A stretch of DNA of 64,000 bases from Arenibacter arenosicollis (GTDB lineage Bacteria; Bacteroidota; Bacteroidia; Flavobacteriales; Flavobacteriaceae). Shown here piece after piece: positions 56,124 through 64,000 of the stretch; within the stretch, counting starts at the first letter, position 1, and the number at the start of each line of letters is the position of its first letter. The stretch is from contig NZ_JACLHY010000004.1 of assembly GCF_014397245.1 (NCBI RefSeq), positions 1-64,000 on the forward strand, in the 5' to 3' direction. The position numbers and the translations under genes are program-made. The notes below the pieces were generated by a model. That model was not told where the DNA came from, ran no database searches, and saw only the letters and a program-made list of their open reading frames with translations.

Positions 56124-56353
56124 TAATCAGGCTAGTAGCCTATAGCAATAATTTATCATAAAACATGCCAGAAGTCCTTAACTACCTGTCATGCTTCATT
56201 TAAAGGTAAAATCTAAATAATTATTTGATAAGGAATAAATTACGATACTAAAAAACTTAAGAATCCCTGGATACCCGCATTTATGATTTTAAACCCCACT
56301 TAAGACAAATGGTCGCCTAAAATCCAATAATGCACATTTTCAAAAATCATATA
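56124..56353. other. 230-bp gap upstream of the secreted protein gene
   Basis: AT-rich sequence without a recognisable gene, RNA or hairpin. It contains TACCTTTA on the minus strand, one mismatch from the -7 consensus, near 56200. Confidence 0.4.
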
Positions 56354-57790
56354 TTATTTCTTCCCCCAAGATATGATATTTAATCCTAATTGAAAAGAGG
56401 AGTAGTGACTATCCGCAAGGTTTCTATAAGCCAACAAGTTGTCGGCCATTACGTAGATATTTACAGGACCGGCCTGGAGATTGAGGCCCAAACCAATATT
56501 GCTCCAAGAAAACTTATCTACAGTATAAGTTGTTTTTAGTGCCAAGGCCCTACCAAATCTTCGTAAATAAAAGGCGGTAAGTGCTGCTTGTGGTCCTCTG
56601 GGTCTATTAATTACGTACAATTGTCCACCAATACCGTTGGCATATTTGGTATAATCCCTCCTTTTAGAGACCATATAGTTACAATCGCAATCCATATTTT
56701 GCTTAAAGGTCTTCCCCCAATTATGGCGAATGGAACCGTATAACTTGGTAGGCCTAAATGAAATATAGCTATTATTATTGGTGCCGTGGGGAACCAGGGC
56801 ATCCACCTCATCCACTAAATTTTGCCAAAAATCGTCATTGGAATTAGAAAATGCATCGGGCAGGATTACTTCTATTCCCTCTACAGTGGCATTCCCTTTT
56901 ATAGTATAATTCTTAACGTCTGTAGAACTATAAACAAAGCCTAGATCCAACAAACTTCCAGTAATCACGGTTTGCTTATTAAGCTTATAAGTAAAGCCAA
57001 GGTCGATACCAAATCCCAAATCTCCCCCAAAGAACATTCTTCTTGTTATAATTCCGGGTAAAAGGGAACTATCATTGTCCAGAGCATCCTCAATTTCATT
57101 AAGGCCAGAAGACCTTAATTCCATATCGGCAACAAAAGTATGGGACAGGATATTGTTTTGCCCTTGGTTAGTCACAAAATAACCCTTGTTTTTTGTCGAT
57201 GAAAAATTAAACACACTGGAATATACTTTGGCCCTTGCTCCAATGGTAAGGGCACCATCCACTCTTTTATTGATTCCGAAGTGAAATACATTGAGCATCT
57301 CACCTCGTGTTTTTAAATGACCAACATCAAATTTTCGTCCCAATTGATCGGCATTGCCCTCAAAGGCCAAGATAGCGTAATCCTTAAACCAATAGCCAAT
57401 TGCATCACCTTCATTATAAATCCCAAAAGAATAGAAATTATCACGATTTCGTCCGCGAAAACCTCCATTCAACAATTCTACCTGATAAGTACCATTAAGT
57501 TCGTCACGTGTGCTCATACCATAAATAGCCCGTTCCCTAACTTTTACGTTAAAATCCACTCCGTCATCAGCGAACAAATCGTTTACCGTAAGGCCACTAC
57601 TACCGGCCTGAAAGGAAATACCGGACAATGCTGGAATACCAGCATACCATTGAAAGTCCGTGGACATTCCTGGATTGATCATTAAAGCCTGAGGGATTTC
57701 TGTAAAATCGTACAGTATTTGTTTGTTCTGTGCAGTAACAAAGGCACAGCCCAATAACCAGGACAATAAGACTAGTTGAAATTGCCTCAT
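56354..57790 (-). CDS. DUF5723-type outer-membrane barrel protein
   Basis: A 478-residue exported protein with a signal peptide (1-20, LLGCAFVTAQ). The beta-barrel pattern starts from the family-typical LMINPGMSTDFQWYAGIPAL and continues through IGYWFKDYAILAFEGNADQL, GARAKVYSSVFNFSSTKNKG and GIDLGFTYKLNKQTVITGSL. A final strand runs FQLGLNIISWGKK. Its start overlaps the stop of an upstream lipoprotein gene by four bases, so the two are coupled. Cell-envelope function is implied; no enzymatic role is suggested. Confidence 0.82.
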   Translation of the reverse strand: MRQFQLVLLSWLLGCAFVTAQNKQILYDFTEIPQALMINPGMSTDFQWYAGIPALSGISFQAGSSGLTVNDLFADDGVDFNVKVRERAIYGMSTRDELNGTYQVELLNGGFRGRNRDNFYSFGIYNEGDAIGYWFKDYAILAFEGNADQLGRKFDVGHLKTRGEMLNVFHFGINKRVDGALTIGARAKVYSSVFNFSSTKNKGYFVTNQGQNNILSHTFVADMELRSSGLNEIEDALDNDSSLLPGIITRRMFFGGDLGFGIDLGFTYKLNKQTVITGSLLDLGFVYSSTDVKNYTIKGNATVEGIEVILPDAFSNSNDDFWQNLVDEVDALVPHGTNNNSYISFRPTKLYGSIRHNWGKTFKQNMDCDCNYMVSKRRDYTKYANGIGGQLYVINRPRGPQAALTAFYLRRFGRALALKTTYTVDKFSWSNIGLGLNLQAGPVNIYVMADNLLAYRNLADSHYSSFQLGLNIISWGKK

Positions 57791-58329
57791 TTTAAACGGA
57801 CCCTGAATTTACCACTTGACCTAAAAATAATTTTTGGGTCTGGGAGGTTGGAAACACTGCTATTGTCCTCTATAAGAACACTGACTTTTATACTTGAAGT
57901 ATTTTTTATGATTTCAATGCTTCTTTGCTTTCCAGGGCCATAAGGCACTTGCCTTCTATAAAGTGGCGTTGGGGCAGATGGCTGTACTGGAAAATCTATA
58001 GTATCAATTGTATTACCGTCTTCATCCAAAAATTCCACAGTCGGCTTAAACTCCTTACTGGTAGTATTATCTATTTCAAAAAATATAGAGCCATCCAAAA
58101 CTCGATCTGCAAAAGCGTCAAAAGTAAAGGCATCAAAATTAAAATCCTGGGAATAAAAATATTGGCCAACAGATTCATTTATTATTCTTTCTGGCGATTC
58201 TACATACAAGATACTTGCTTCTACTGTAGGTATAATTTCCAAATCATCATATTGGTCAAAGTTTTGCGTTTCTATACAAGAATAAAGCGCAAGCAAAATA
58301 AATGAGAGAAGCAAAATTTTATTTTTCAT
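57787..58329 (-). CDS. Lipoprotein paired with the DUF5723 protein
   Basis: A 180-residue lipoprotein: signal MKNKILLLSFILLALYSC with lipid Cys18. It is followed by acidic and beta-rich sequence (YDDLEIIPTVEASILYVESP, FNFDAFTFDAFADRVLDGSI) and a basic end (RSSGKFRVRLK). The stop overlaps the start of the DUF5723 gene (ATGA type), so they probably form a two-gene unit. It may be a periplasmic-face partner of that barrel; inference only. Confidence 0.8.
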   Translation of the reverse strand: MKNKILLLSFILLALYSCIETQNFDQYDDLEIIPTVEASILYVESPERIINESVGQYFYSQDFNFDAFTFDAFADRVLDGSIFFEIDNTTSKEFKPTVEFLDEDGNTIDTIDFPVQPSAPTPLYRRQVPYGPGKQRSIEIIKNTSSIKVSVLIEDNSSVSNLPDPKIIFRSSGKFRVRLK

Positions 58330-58392
58330 ACCAAACTTTCCAAGAACAACTACCGGTATCGCGTTGCTATAGTGTTATTGTATATTATAACT

Positions 58393-59082
58393 CTATAAAT
58401 ACAATTTTATTTCACTTAAATCGTGAATCATATCGCAATATTCGTGCTCCGGTTCATTATTGGCGTTAAAATGCAAGGTATGGATTCCAACCGCCCTTGC
58501 CCCCAAAATATCAGCCTCCAAACTATCCCCGATCATCAAGGATTTATGCGGCAAAACATTGGCTTTACTAAGTGCCAGTTCAAAGATTTTTGGGTTGGGC
58601 TTTTTAACACCTGCCATTTCGGAATTAATTATATGATCAAAATAATAATGGATTTTGGAGCTTTGCAACTTTTTATCCTGTATTTCCTGAAATCCGTTCG
58701 TGATGATATGCAATTTATAATTGGGCTTCAAATAGTCCAAAACCGCAGTTGTATTCGGAATAAGATGATTGAAGGAAGATAAGTTCTCAATATACTGATC
58801 GGACAGAATATGTATTAATTCATTGGATATGGCATATTCAAGTGTATCAAAAGTGATTTTCAATCTTTGGAACCTAAGTTCGTCCTTGGATATTTTCCCC
58901 TCCCGATAATACTTCCAAAATTTAAAATTTATGGGAATATAAACCTCCAAAAAATCCTCTAGTTCAATACGTACCGAATTCCCGTGAAGTATTTTTTGAA
59001 AGGTAAGAGCCGAATTTTTTTCAAAGTCCCAAAGGGTATGATCCAAATCAAAAAAAATATCGGTGACGAGGGATTTAAACAT
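58393..59082 (-). CDS. HAD-superfamily phosphatase, YjjG-like nucleotidase
   Basis: A 229-residue phosphohydrolase. The HAD motif I is FFDLDHTLWDF (nucleophile Asp12, Asp14), motif II has HIITNGFQEIQ, and motif III/IV is MIGDSLEADILGARAVGI. The cap region and length fit the YjjG-type non-canonical pyrimidine nucleotidases. Its 5' end overlaps the upstream gene by 8 bases. Confidence 0.85.
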   Translation of the reverse strand: MFKSLVTDIFFDLDHTLWDFEKNSALTFQKILHGNSVRIELEDFLEVYIPINFKFWKYYREGKISKDELRFQRLKITFDTLEYAISNELIHILSDQYIENLSSFNHLIPNTTAVLDYLKPNYKLHIITNGFQEIQDKKLQSSKIHYYFDHIINSEMAGVKKPNPKIFELALSKANVLPHKSLMIGDSLEADILGARAVGIHTLHFNANNEPEHEYCDMIHDLSEIKLYL

Positions 59083-60370
59083 GAACTTGTTTTAAAATAC
59101 TACTATACAACTTCTTCCAATTCAATTTGCTTTCGGCCCCAATTAATTCATTTGAAAAAACAGTAATAAAATTTCCGTTTACCATTTTCGTTGCCAGATA
59201 AAGCCTGTTAACCGCTGTAAAAGCCTCGGTCCTATTTCTATATTTCAGCAAACCGTAATCGTGTATTGCAAACGGATGTATTTTTATAGGCTGCTGGACT
59301 TCCAAAGGGATATCATAAAAGTAAAAGGGTGTGCAGGTCCCGGCCCTAAACCCTATTTCATGGGTATATCCCATAGTATAGTCGTCGGTAAAACCCGCCT
59401 CGATCAAATTCCTATAGGTTTCAGGGATATCAACTCTGTTATAACGCATTCGGGAGCTGGAAACGGGCCTATTAATTACATTGGAAAGATTCTTTTTCTC
59501 CTCCTTAAGCAAGGCTATGTCATTAAAGGAACTGTACGAGCAGGACAAGGAAACCTTATCGTAGTCGGCAACTGATTTAATTAGGTGCTTAAAATTGTTG
59601 TTGTTTGGGGATACATTTTTGTCATAGGTGGAGTACTCGGCAAACTGAAAAAAGAACATTCCCTTTACCTTATTTTTTTTATGTAATTCTATAAGCTCGA
59701 AAAAATTGTCATAGGGATCTTTTTTTAGCTTTGCCCAAACCAAAATTCGGTCGTAGACCCGTCTAATTTTAAGCGATGCCAAATCGAAAAGAAACCCGGA
59801 CATCCCCCTAACAAAACCTCTATAGGCAAAACAGTGGGAACTGGATACATCTATAACGGAGGTGTATTTATAATTCCTTGGCTTGTGTTTTAAATCCTTG
59901 AATTTGTCCTTAAGCGCGTATAAAAGTTTTTGGGCCCAAATATCTACCAAGGGCTTTTCCAGAAAATCGTATTGAAAGGCCAAACTGTCCTTTGGCGAAA
60001 ATCTTCCATGCATGTCCTTCACATGGGGTAGATACTCTTCGTACCTACTTAACAAATAAAAACTGGCAGAAAAAATATCGAAGGGTAGATTGCTCCTATC
60101 CCCTGTTGAAAAAAAACACGGTGTTCCTTCCCAATCTGCCACATGGATCTGAATATCGTTTATACCGTGTTCAAACAACAAATCATTGCTTCTAACGAAA
60201 AACTCGTTCTGTAATGGCTGCTTGGTATAGGTAATCTTAGGGCCTGTATGCTTTATAAAATCCTCTACTTTGGTGGTATAGGTTACCTCTATCCCCAAAA
60301 TAGTCGTAAACATATGCCTCATGATATAACTAAAACGAGGGGTAATTTTATGGGTATAAATGAGCAACAT
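59075..60370 (-). CDS. Polysaccharide-deacetylase-like protein (DUF7033-type)
   Basis: A 431-residue protein of a Bacteroidota family related to polysaccharide deacetylases. It has an N-terminal domain (about 1-140, ILGIEVTYTTKVEDFIKHTG, DRSNLPFDIFSASFYLLSRY) and a deacetylase-like half (KVKGMFFFQFAEYSTYDKNV, HEIGFRAGTCTPFYFYDI, HPFAIHDYGLL). The usual divalent-metal His/Asp triad is not clear, so activity is uncertain. Its 3' end overlaps the HAD gene by 8 bases, suggesting one transcript. Confidence 0.75.
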   Translation of the reverse strand: MLLIYTHKITPRFSYIMRHMFTTILGIEVTYTTKVEDFIKHTGPKITYTKQPLQNEFFVRSNDLLFEHGINDIQIHVADWEGTPCFFSTGDRSNLPFDIFSASFYLLSRYEEYLPHVKDMHGRFSPKDSLAFQYDFLEKPLVDIWAQKLLYALKDKFKDLKHKPRNYKYTSVIDVSSSHCFAYRGFVRGMSGFLFDLASLKIRRVYDRILVWAKLKKDPYDNFFELIELHKKNKVKGMFFFQFAEYSTYDKNVSPNNNNFKHLIKSVADYDKVSLSCSYSSFNDIALLKEEKKNLSNVINRPVSSSRMRYNRVDIPETYRNLIEAGFTDDYTMGYTHEIGFRAGTCTPFYFYDIPLEVQQPIKIHPFAIHDYGLLKYRNRTEAFTAVNRLYLATKMVNGNFITVFSNELIGAESKLNWKKLYSSILKQVHV

Positions 60371-60462
60371 AGTAATTTACTTTTTCCTTTTTTAAAAGTA
60401 CCTGACCATAGGTTTCAATATTCAAAATTAGAACGTCCAAACCCTAAATCACCAACCGCTTT

Positions 60463-61161
60463 CTAAAGGATATTTTCATCTGCAAAACTAAAGTATTCTT
60501 TTTGTGTGATAATGATATGATCTAAAACTTTTATATCCAAAGCTTCCGAGGCCACTTTTAATTTTCTGGTAATTTGTTTGTCGGCTTCACTGGGTTTTAA
60601 TGTGCCGGAAGGATGGTTATGCGCCAAGATCAATCCAACGGCACCAAGTTCCAAGGCTTGTTTTAACACCAACCGCACATCTACCAATGTTCCTGTAATA
60701 CCTCCCTTACTCAATTGCCCTGCCTGTAGTACCGAGTTGGAATTATTGAGAAAAACTATCCAAAATTCCTCATGTGGCAATTCTCCCATTTTAGGCTGTA
60801 AAAGTTCAAAGACATTTTTACTACTGCTGATTTTTGTTATTTTCTGGGCCTCTTCCCCCCTACGTCTCCGCCCTATTTCCAAAGCAGCAGCGATAGAAAC
60901 AGCTTTAGCCTCCCCAATGCCTTTGAATTGCATGAGCTGTTTAATAGACAATTTCCCTAATTCGTTCAGATTATTGTGCACCGATGCCAAAATACGTTTC
61001 GACAACTCAACGGCACTTTCGTTGCGACTTCCCGATCCAATAAGTATGGCTATCAATTCTGCATCCGAGAGATGCGATTTGCCTTTTTGCACTAATTTCT
61101 CTCGAGGCTTATCATCATCGGACCAATTTTTAATAGAGAAAGAAGACGGCTTGTGTTGCAT
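60463..61161 (-). CDS. radC: RadC-family JAB-domain protein
   Basis: A 232-residue protein with helix-hairpin-helix motifs (MQFKGIGEAKAVSIAAALEI, about 77-96) and a JAB/MPN metalloprotease-like domain (about 110-230), with the metal ligands His181, His183 and Asp194 in LILAHNHPSGTLKPSEAD. The historical link to DNA repair is disputed and its molecular role is unknown. It is a complete single copy of normal length. Confidence 0.93.
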   Translation of the reverse strand: MQHKPSSFSIKNWSDDDKPREKLVQKGKSHLSDAELIAILIGSGSRNESAVELSKRILASVHNNLNELGKLSIKQLMQFKGIGEAKAVSIAAALEIGRRRRGEEAQKITKISSSKNVFELLQPKMGELPHEEFWIVFLNNSNSVLQAGQLSKGGITGTLVDVRLVLKQALELGAVGLILAHNHPSGTLKPSEADKQITRKLKVASEALDIKVLDHIIITQKEYFSFADENIL

Positions 61162-61243
61162 AACCTAAAGATAAGAATCTTAACGTTTTATCATAATTAC
61201 AAAACCGAATATTACGAATGGCCAGGTACATAAATTCTACAAT

Positions 61244-61288
61244 AAAAAAAGCCCAGCTGCAATTCTTGTAAAAAATAGCAGCTGGGCC
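61244..61288 (-). terminator. Terminator after the second Gfo/Idh gene
   Basis: A 10-bp perfect stem (61251-61260 with 61278-61287, GCCCAGCTGC/GCAGCTGGGC) followed on the minus strand by seven T. It lies 28 bases past the oxidoreductase stop. Confidence 0.85.
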
Positions 61289-61315
61289 CCAGCAATAACT
61301 TATATGTTGCCATTA

Positions 61316-62653
61316 TTAAAAATCCCTATACGGTGCGTCCAGGAACTTATTGGCTTCCGGTTCGGAAAATCTAGCCGTGCTATTATCCCAATGCAAAGTT
61401 TTGTTAGGAAAACGACCCGCAATAACCCCCAGTAATATGGTTTCAGTTAATCTAGCCGAATACTCAAAAGGAGCCGTTGTTTCGGTTTTACCTAAACAGG
61501 CATCCACGAATTGATGGTAATGCTTATCTCCTTCGGAATCATAATCCCTAACCGGTTCGCCTATGGCCTTTTGATCCTTGATTATGGACAAATCCAGTTC
61601 CTGATACTTACCATCTACAATAAGCCTAGGCAATTCCATGAAATGAGGTAACAAAAGTCTTCCTTTTTCACCTATAAACATGGCCCCTTGTCCTGGTAAT
61701 TTCTCTTTATTGGGCAATACCAAATCCTTATGTTTCTCTGGCGCACCTTTACCATCGTACCAAATCCATTTCAAGGTATCGGCGGTATATTCGGTTCCGG
61801 GAAACGTATAAGTAACGGTGTTTTTTTCAGGAAATCCAAACCCAGTAGGTTTTCTGCACTGGTTTTTTATGGTCATTGGCACATCCAATTTAAGTGCGTT
61901 GTATGGGGTATCAAAAATATGCACTCCCATATCTCCCAAGGTACCACAACCGTAGTCCAATAATTTTCTCCAATTGGCCGGATGATAATACCCTTCCTTA
62001 TATGGTCTTTCCGCAGAAGTTCCCAACCAAAGGTTCCAATCCAAATTATCGGGAACCGGATCGGACCCTTTTGGTTCCGGACCATCAAATCCCCAATTCT
62101 TGGGACTCCAGGCCCTAACGGTACTTACTTTTCCTATAATTCCGGATTGGATCAATAAGGTGGCCAATTTATAATCATAGAAAGAATGTACTTGAATTCC
62201 CATTTGGGTCACCAAGTTTTTTTCCTTGGCCATCTTCCTCATCGCCCTAGCTTCCGCTACGTGGTGGGTAAGGGGCTTTTGACAATATACAGGTTTTCCA
62301 ATTTCCATGGCCATCATTGATGCGGGCGCATGGGTATGATCTGGTGTAGAGACTATTACCGCATCTATATCGTTCTTCATTTCCTTAAGCATCACCCTGT
62401 AATCCTTAAAGACCACAGCATTGGGGTGCAATTTTTTGGCTTCTGCCAATGCTTTGGAATCAACATCACATAGGGCCACCACATCTACCAATTCATGAGA
62501 TGATATGGACGCAAGGTCAGCACCGCCCATATTACTGACGCCGATATGGGCCGTCCTCAGGCGTCCATTCTTGGACAATGCCCAAACAGAGGATGGCAGC
62601 AGCGCCGTTAAACCTAAAGCAGCGGTACTTTTTAGAAAGTCTCTTTTTTTCAT
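61316..62653 (-). CDS. Second Gfo/Idh/MocA-family oxidoreductase, exported
   Basis: A 445-residue sugar oxidoreductase with an export signal: KKRDFLK followed by a hydrophobic stretch to SSVWA (about 26), a KR variant of the Tat motif. The Rossmann region is AHIGVSNMGG (35-44), the EKP motif reads QKP (125-127), and the catalytic domain includes PDHTHAPASMMAME and GDMGVHIFDTPYNAL. It differs clearly in sequence from the copy at 12392-13660. It is preceded by a DUF1080 lipoprotein gene, 96 bases upstream on the same strand. Confidence 0.92.
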   Translation of the reverse strand: MKKRDFLKSTAALGLTALLPSSVWALSKNGRLRTAHIGVSNMGGADLASISSHELVDVVALCDVDSKALAEAKKLHPNAVVFKDYRVMLKEMKNDIDAVIVSTPDHTHAPASMMAMEIGKPVYCQKPLTHHVAEARAMRKMAKEKNLVTQMGIQVHSFYDYKLATLLIQSGIIGKVSTVRAWSPKNWGFDGPEPKGSDPVPDNLDWNLWLGTSAERPYKEGYYHPANWRKLLDYGCGTLGDMGVHIFDTPYNALKLDVPMTIKNQCRKPTGFGFPEKNTVTYTFPGTEYTADTLKWIWYDGKGAPEKHKDLVLPNKEKLPGQGAMFIGEKGRLLLPHFMELPRLIVDGKYQELDLSIIKDQKAIGEPVRDYDSEGDKHYHQFVDACLGKTETTAPFEYSARLTETILLGVIAGRFPNKTLHWDNSTARFSEPEANKFLDAPYRDF

Positions 62654-62749
62654 ATGTATATTTTAATGTTTTATAACGGTTATAGGTAAGCCTTGATGAT
62701 TAAAATAATCATTCTCCTCTGTGTTAAGAATTATTTTTATCAGTTAAGA

Positions 62750-63544
62750 TTATAATTTTCTAATTTTTATATTTCTAAACCAAATGGGACTTGAATGATC
62801 CTGAAAGCCAATATACCCAGACTTGAACTTACCATAATATTCCTCATCCTTCCATTTTCCAGAATTCTTTCTTTCATACCAATCTTTGGACCAAGGCACA
62901 AAAGATAGTACTTTTTTCCCATTGAGCCAGTGCTCCACTTGCTCAGGAGTAAAAACTATTTTTGAGGAGTTCCATTCCCCAACAGGATTCAATATTTTTT
63001 GATCGGGATCGGCTACATGCATGGCATAGTCAGAAGCAGTCTGTTGTAAGGGTTGAAGTGCCGATGGATTTTCTGTATGCCCAAGACTAAGGTTATAAGC
63101 TGTAAGATCGTGGATTTTAGCATAATTCTCATCATCGATCAGCTGGTATTCCGGGGAAATATTTGGTGGCCCGGCATTGGGTATACCTTCCTTAAGGTGG
63201 TAGAAAATTCCACTATTGCCCCCTTCTGGCAATTTCCATTCTACATACAACTCAAAGTTATCAAACTCTTCCAACCCATAAATTATATCCTTTCCGCCTG
63301 TATAATCCTGCTCCAGCCCCAATTCGGTATCAAATGTCAATACACTGTCCTTTACCACCCAACCAGGAGGCAAGGTGTCTCCATTGTAAGCTCTCCATCC
63401 GTTGGTAGTTACTCCATCAAAAAGGTATGTCCAATTTTCGGTTTCAACTGCAGTTTCAGCTTTAACTTCAGCCTCGGATTTGGTCTTAGTTTTGCATGAA
63501 GTCAGTACTAAAGCCACAGAAAAGAAGGTCAACAATAATTTCAT
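62750..63544 (-). CDS. DUF1080 (3-keto-disaccharide hydrolase type) lipoprotein
   Basis: A 264-residue lipoprotein (MKLLLTFFSVALVLTSC, lipid Cys17) with a short charged linker and one DUF1080 domain (about 42-262): WTYLFDGVTTNGWRAYNGDT, LYVEWKLPEGGNSGIFYHLK, YQLIDDENYAKIHDLTAYN and VGEWNSSKIVFTPEQVEHWL. It differs from the double-domain HEAT protein in size and anchoring. It probably works on the keto-sugar made by the oxidoreductase encoded next, likely at the outer-membrane or periplasmic face. Substrate unknown. Confidence 0.9.
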   Translation of the reverse strand: MKLLLTFFSVALVLTSCKTKTKSEAEVKAETAVETENWTYLFDGVTTNGWRAYNGDTLPPGWVVKDSVLTFDTELGLEQDYTGGKDIIYGLEEFDNFELYVEWKLPEGGNSGIFYHLKEGIPNAGPPNISPEYQLIDDENYAKIHDLTAYNLSLGHTENPSALQPLQQTASDYAMHVADPDQKILNPVGEWNSSKIVFTPEQVEHWLNGKKVLSFVPWSKDWYERKNSGKWKDEEYYGKFKSGYIGFQDHSSPIWFRNIKIRKL

Positions 63545-63623
63545 TCGATTATTTTATTTGTAGTATTTATAAAAACGGGAAGATAAAAATTTTTCACAAA
63601 AGACTCAAGATATGAAAGCCAAA

Positions 63624-64000
63624 TTATTCTGATTCCAATTCCTGCAGCAAACTGGCCAAATTCAGTGGTTTGGTAAACATTACCAAGGACCCGTCCGGCT
63701 CATAGGCCCACAGGTTTTTTGGTCGATCCCAATACAGTTCAACCCCATTCCCATCTGGGTCATCCAAATAAAGTGCTTCCGAAACACCATGATCACTGGC
63801 CCCTGTTAAAGGATACTCCGCCTTCCTTAAACGATTCAATATTTCTGCTAGGTCTTTTCTTGTTGGATATAAAATTGCCGTATGAAACAAGCCCACGCTA
63901 TTGGTTGGCGCAGAAGGAAGCCCTCTACTATGCCAGGTATTTAAACCAATATGATGGTGGTATCCACCGGCTGAAATAAAGGCCGCTTGGTTCCCGTACA
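63624..64000 (-). CDS. VOC-family dioxygenase-like protein (CatE type), cut at window edge
   Basis: The C-terminal 124 or so residues are present. Upstream of an internal GTG the frame continues to the edge as FISAGGYHHHIGLNTW, then LFHTAILYP, DPDGNGVELYWDRPKNLW and the end LASLLQELESE. The HHH and E-x-Y motifs are metal ligands of vicinal-oxygen-chelate enzymes such as catechol 2,3-dioxygenase homologues (CatE). The N-terminal half lies to the right of the window. It is 79 bases upstream of the DUF1080 gene on the same strand. Confidence 0.85.
   Translation of the reverse strand, partial: YGNQAAFISAGGYHHHIGLNTWHSRGLPSAPTNSVGLFHTAILYPTRKDLAEILNRLRKAEYPLTGASDHGVSEALYLDDPDGNGVELYWDRPKNLWAYEPDGSLVMFTKPLNLASLLQELESE

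Overview
The window is a stretch of a Flavobacteriaceae-type (Bacteroidota) chromosome. The evidence is an AT-rich sequence, SusC/SusD and FecI/FecR/TonB-receptor loci, DUF1080/Gfo-Idh-MocA sugar genes, near absence of Shine-Dalgarno sequences, and several TAnnTTTG -7 boxes, one with a perfectly spaced TTTG -33 element before rpsL. A marine genus close to Arenibacter, Maribacter or Zobellia is plausible, but the species cannot be fixed from this sequence. No tRNA, rRNA or CRISPR array was seen.

Layout. 1-125: cut end of an IS3-type element. 176-2580: folD and ffh, separated by a decayed intergenic element. 2721-8800: an ECF sigma / FecR anti-sigma / STN-type TonB receptor locus with a divergent repeat lipoprotein; the lipoprotein gene and fecR share a long promoter-like motif. 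8968-13660: a Gfo/Idh/MocA oxidoreductase and a HEAT-repeat protein with two DUF1080 domains. Upstream on the same strand is a membrane-anchored LamG/SARP-like regulator (13812-16133), with a direct repeat suited to an operator in between. 16295-22444: argS, a BCCT transporter and two guanidino-group hydrolases. 22650-28275: gltA, glycogen synthase, eno and carA. 28372-45565: one long minus-strand block of str, S10, spc and alpha ribosomal genes with fusA, secY, infA and rpoA. It lacks tuf and has a terminator-like hairpin between rpsJ and rplC. 46139-52131: a SusC/SusD uptake locus with two further lipoproteins, preceded by a perfect 24-bp palindrome. 52200-61161: housekeeping and envelope genes (rlmB, rhomboid protease, rarA, DUF5723 outer-membrane protein with partner lipoprotein, HAD phosphatase, deacetylase-like protein, radC). 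61316-64000: a second Gfo/Idh/MocA plus DUF1080 pair, then a VOC-family dioxygenase-like gene cut by the right edge.

How the parts work together. The ribosomal block is ordinary housekeeping, with zinc-free forms of S14 and L36. The accessory content is about sensing and import across the outer membrane: one sigma-controlled receptor, one SusCD transporter, and two export-targeted oxidoreductase/DUF1080 modules of the kind linked to 3-keto-glycoside breakdown. The least described parts are the lipoprotein/FecIR/receptor regulon (2721-8800) and the LamG-TM-SARP regulator with its putative direct-repeat operator (13740-13759).
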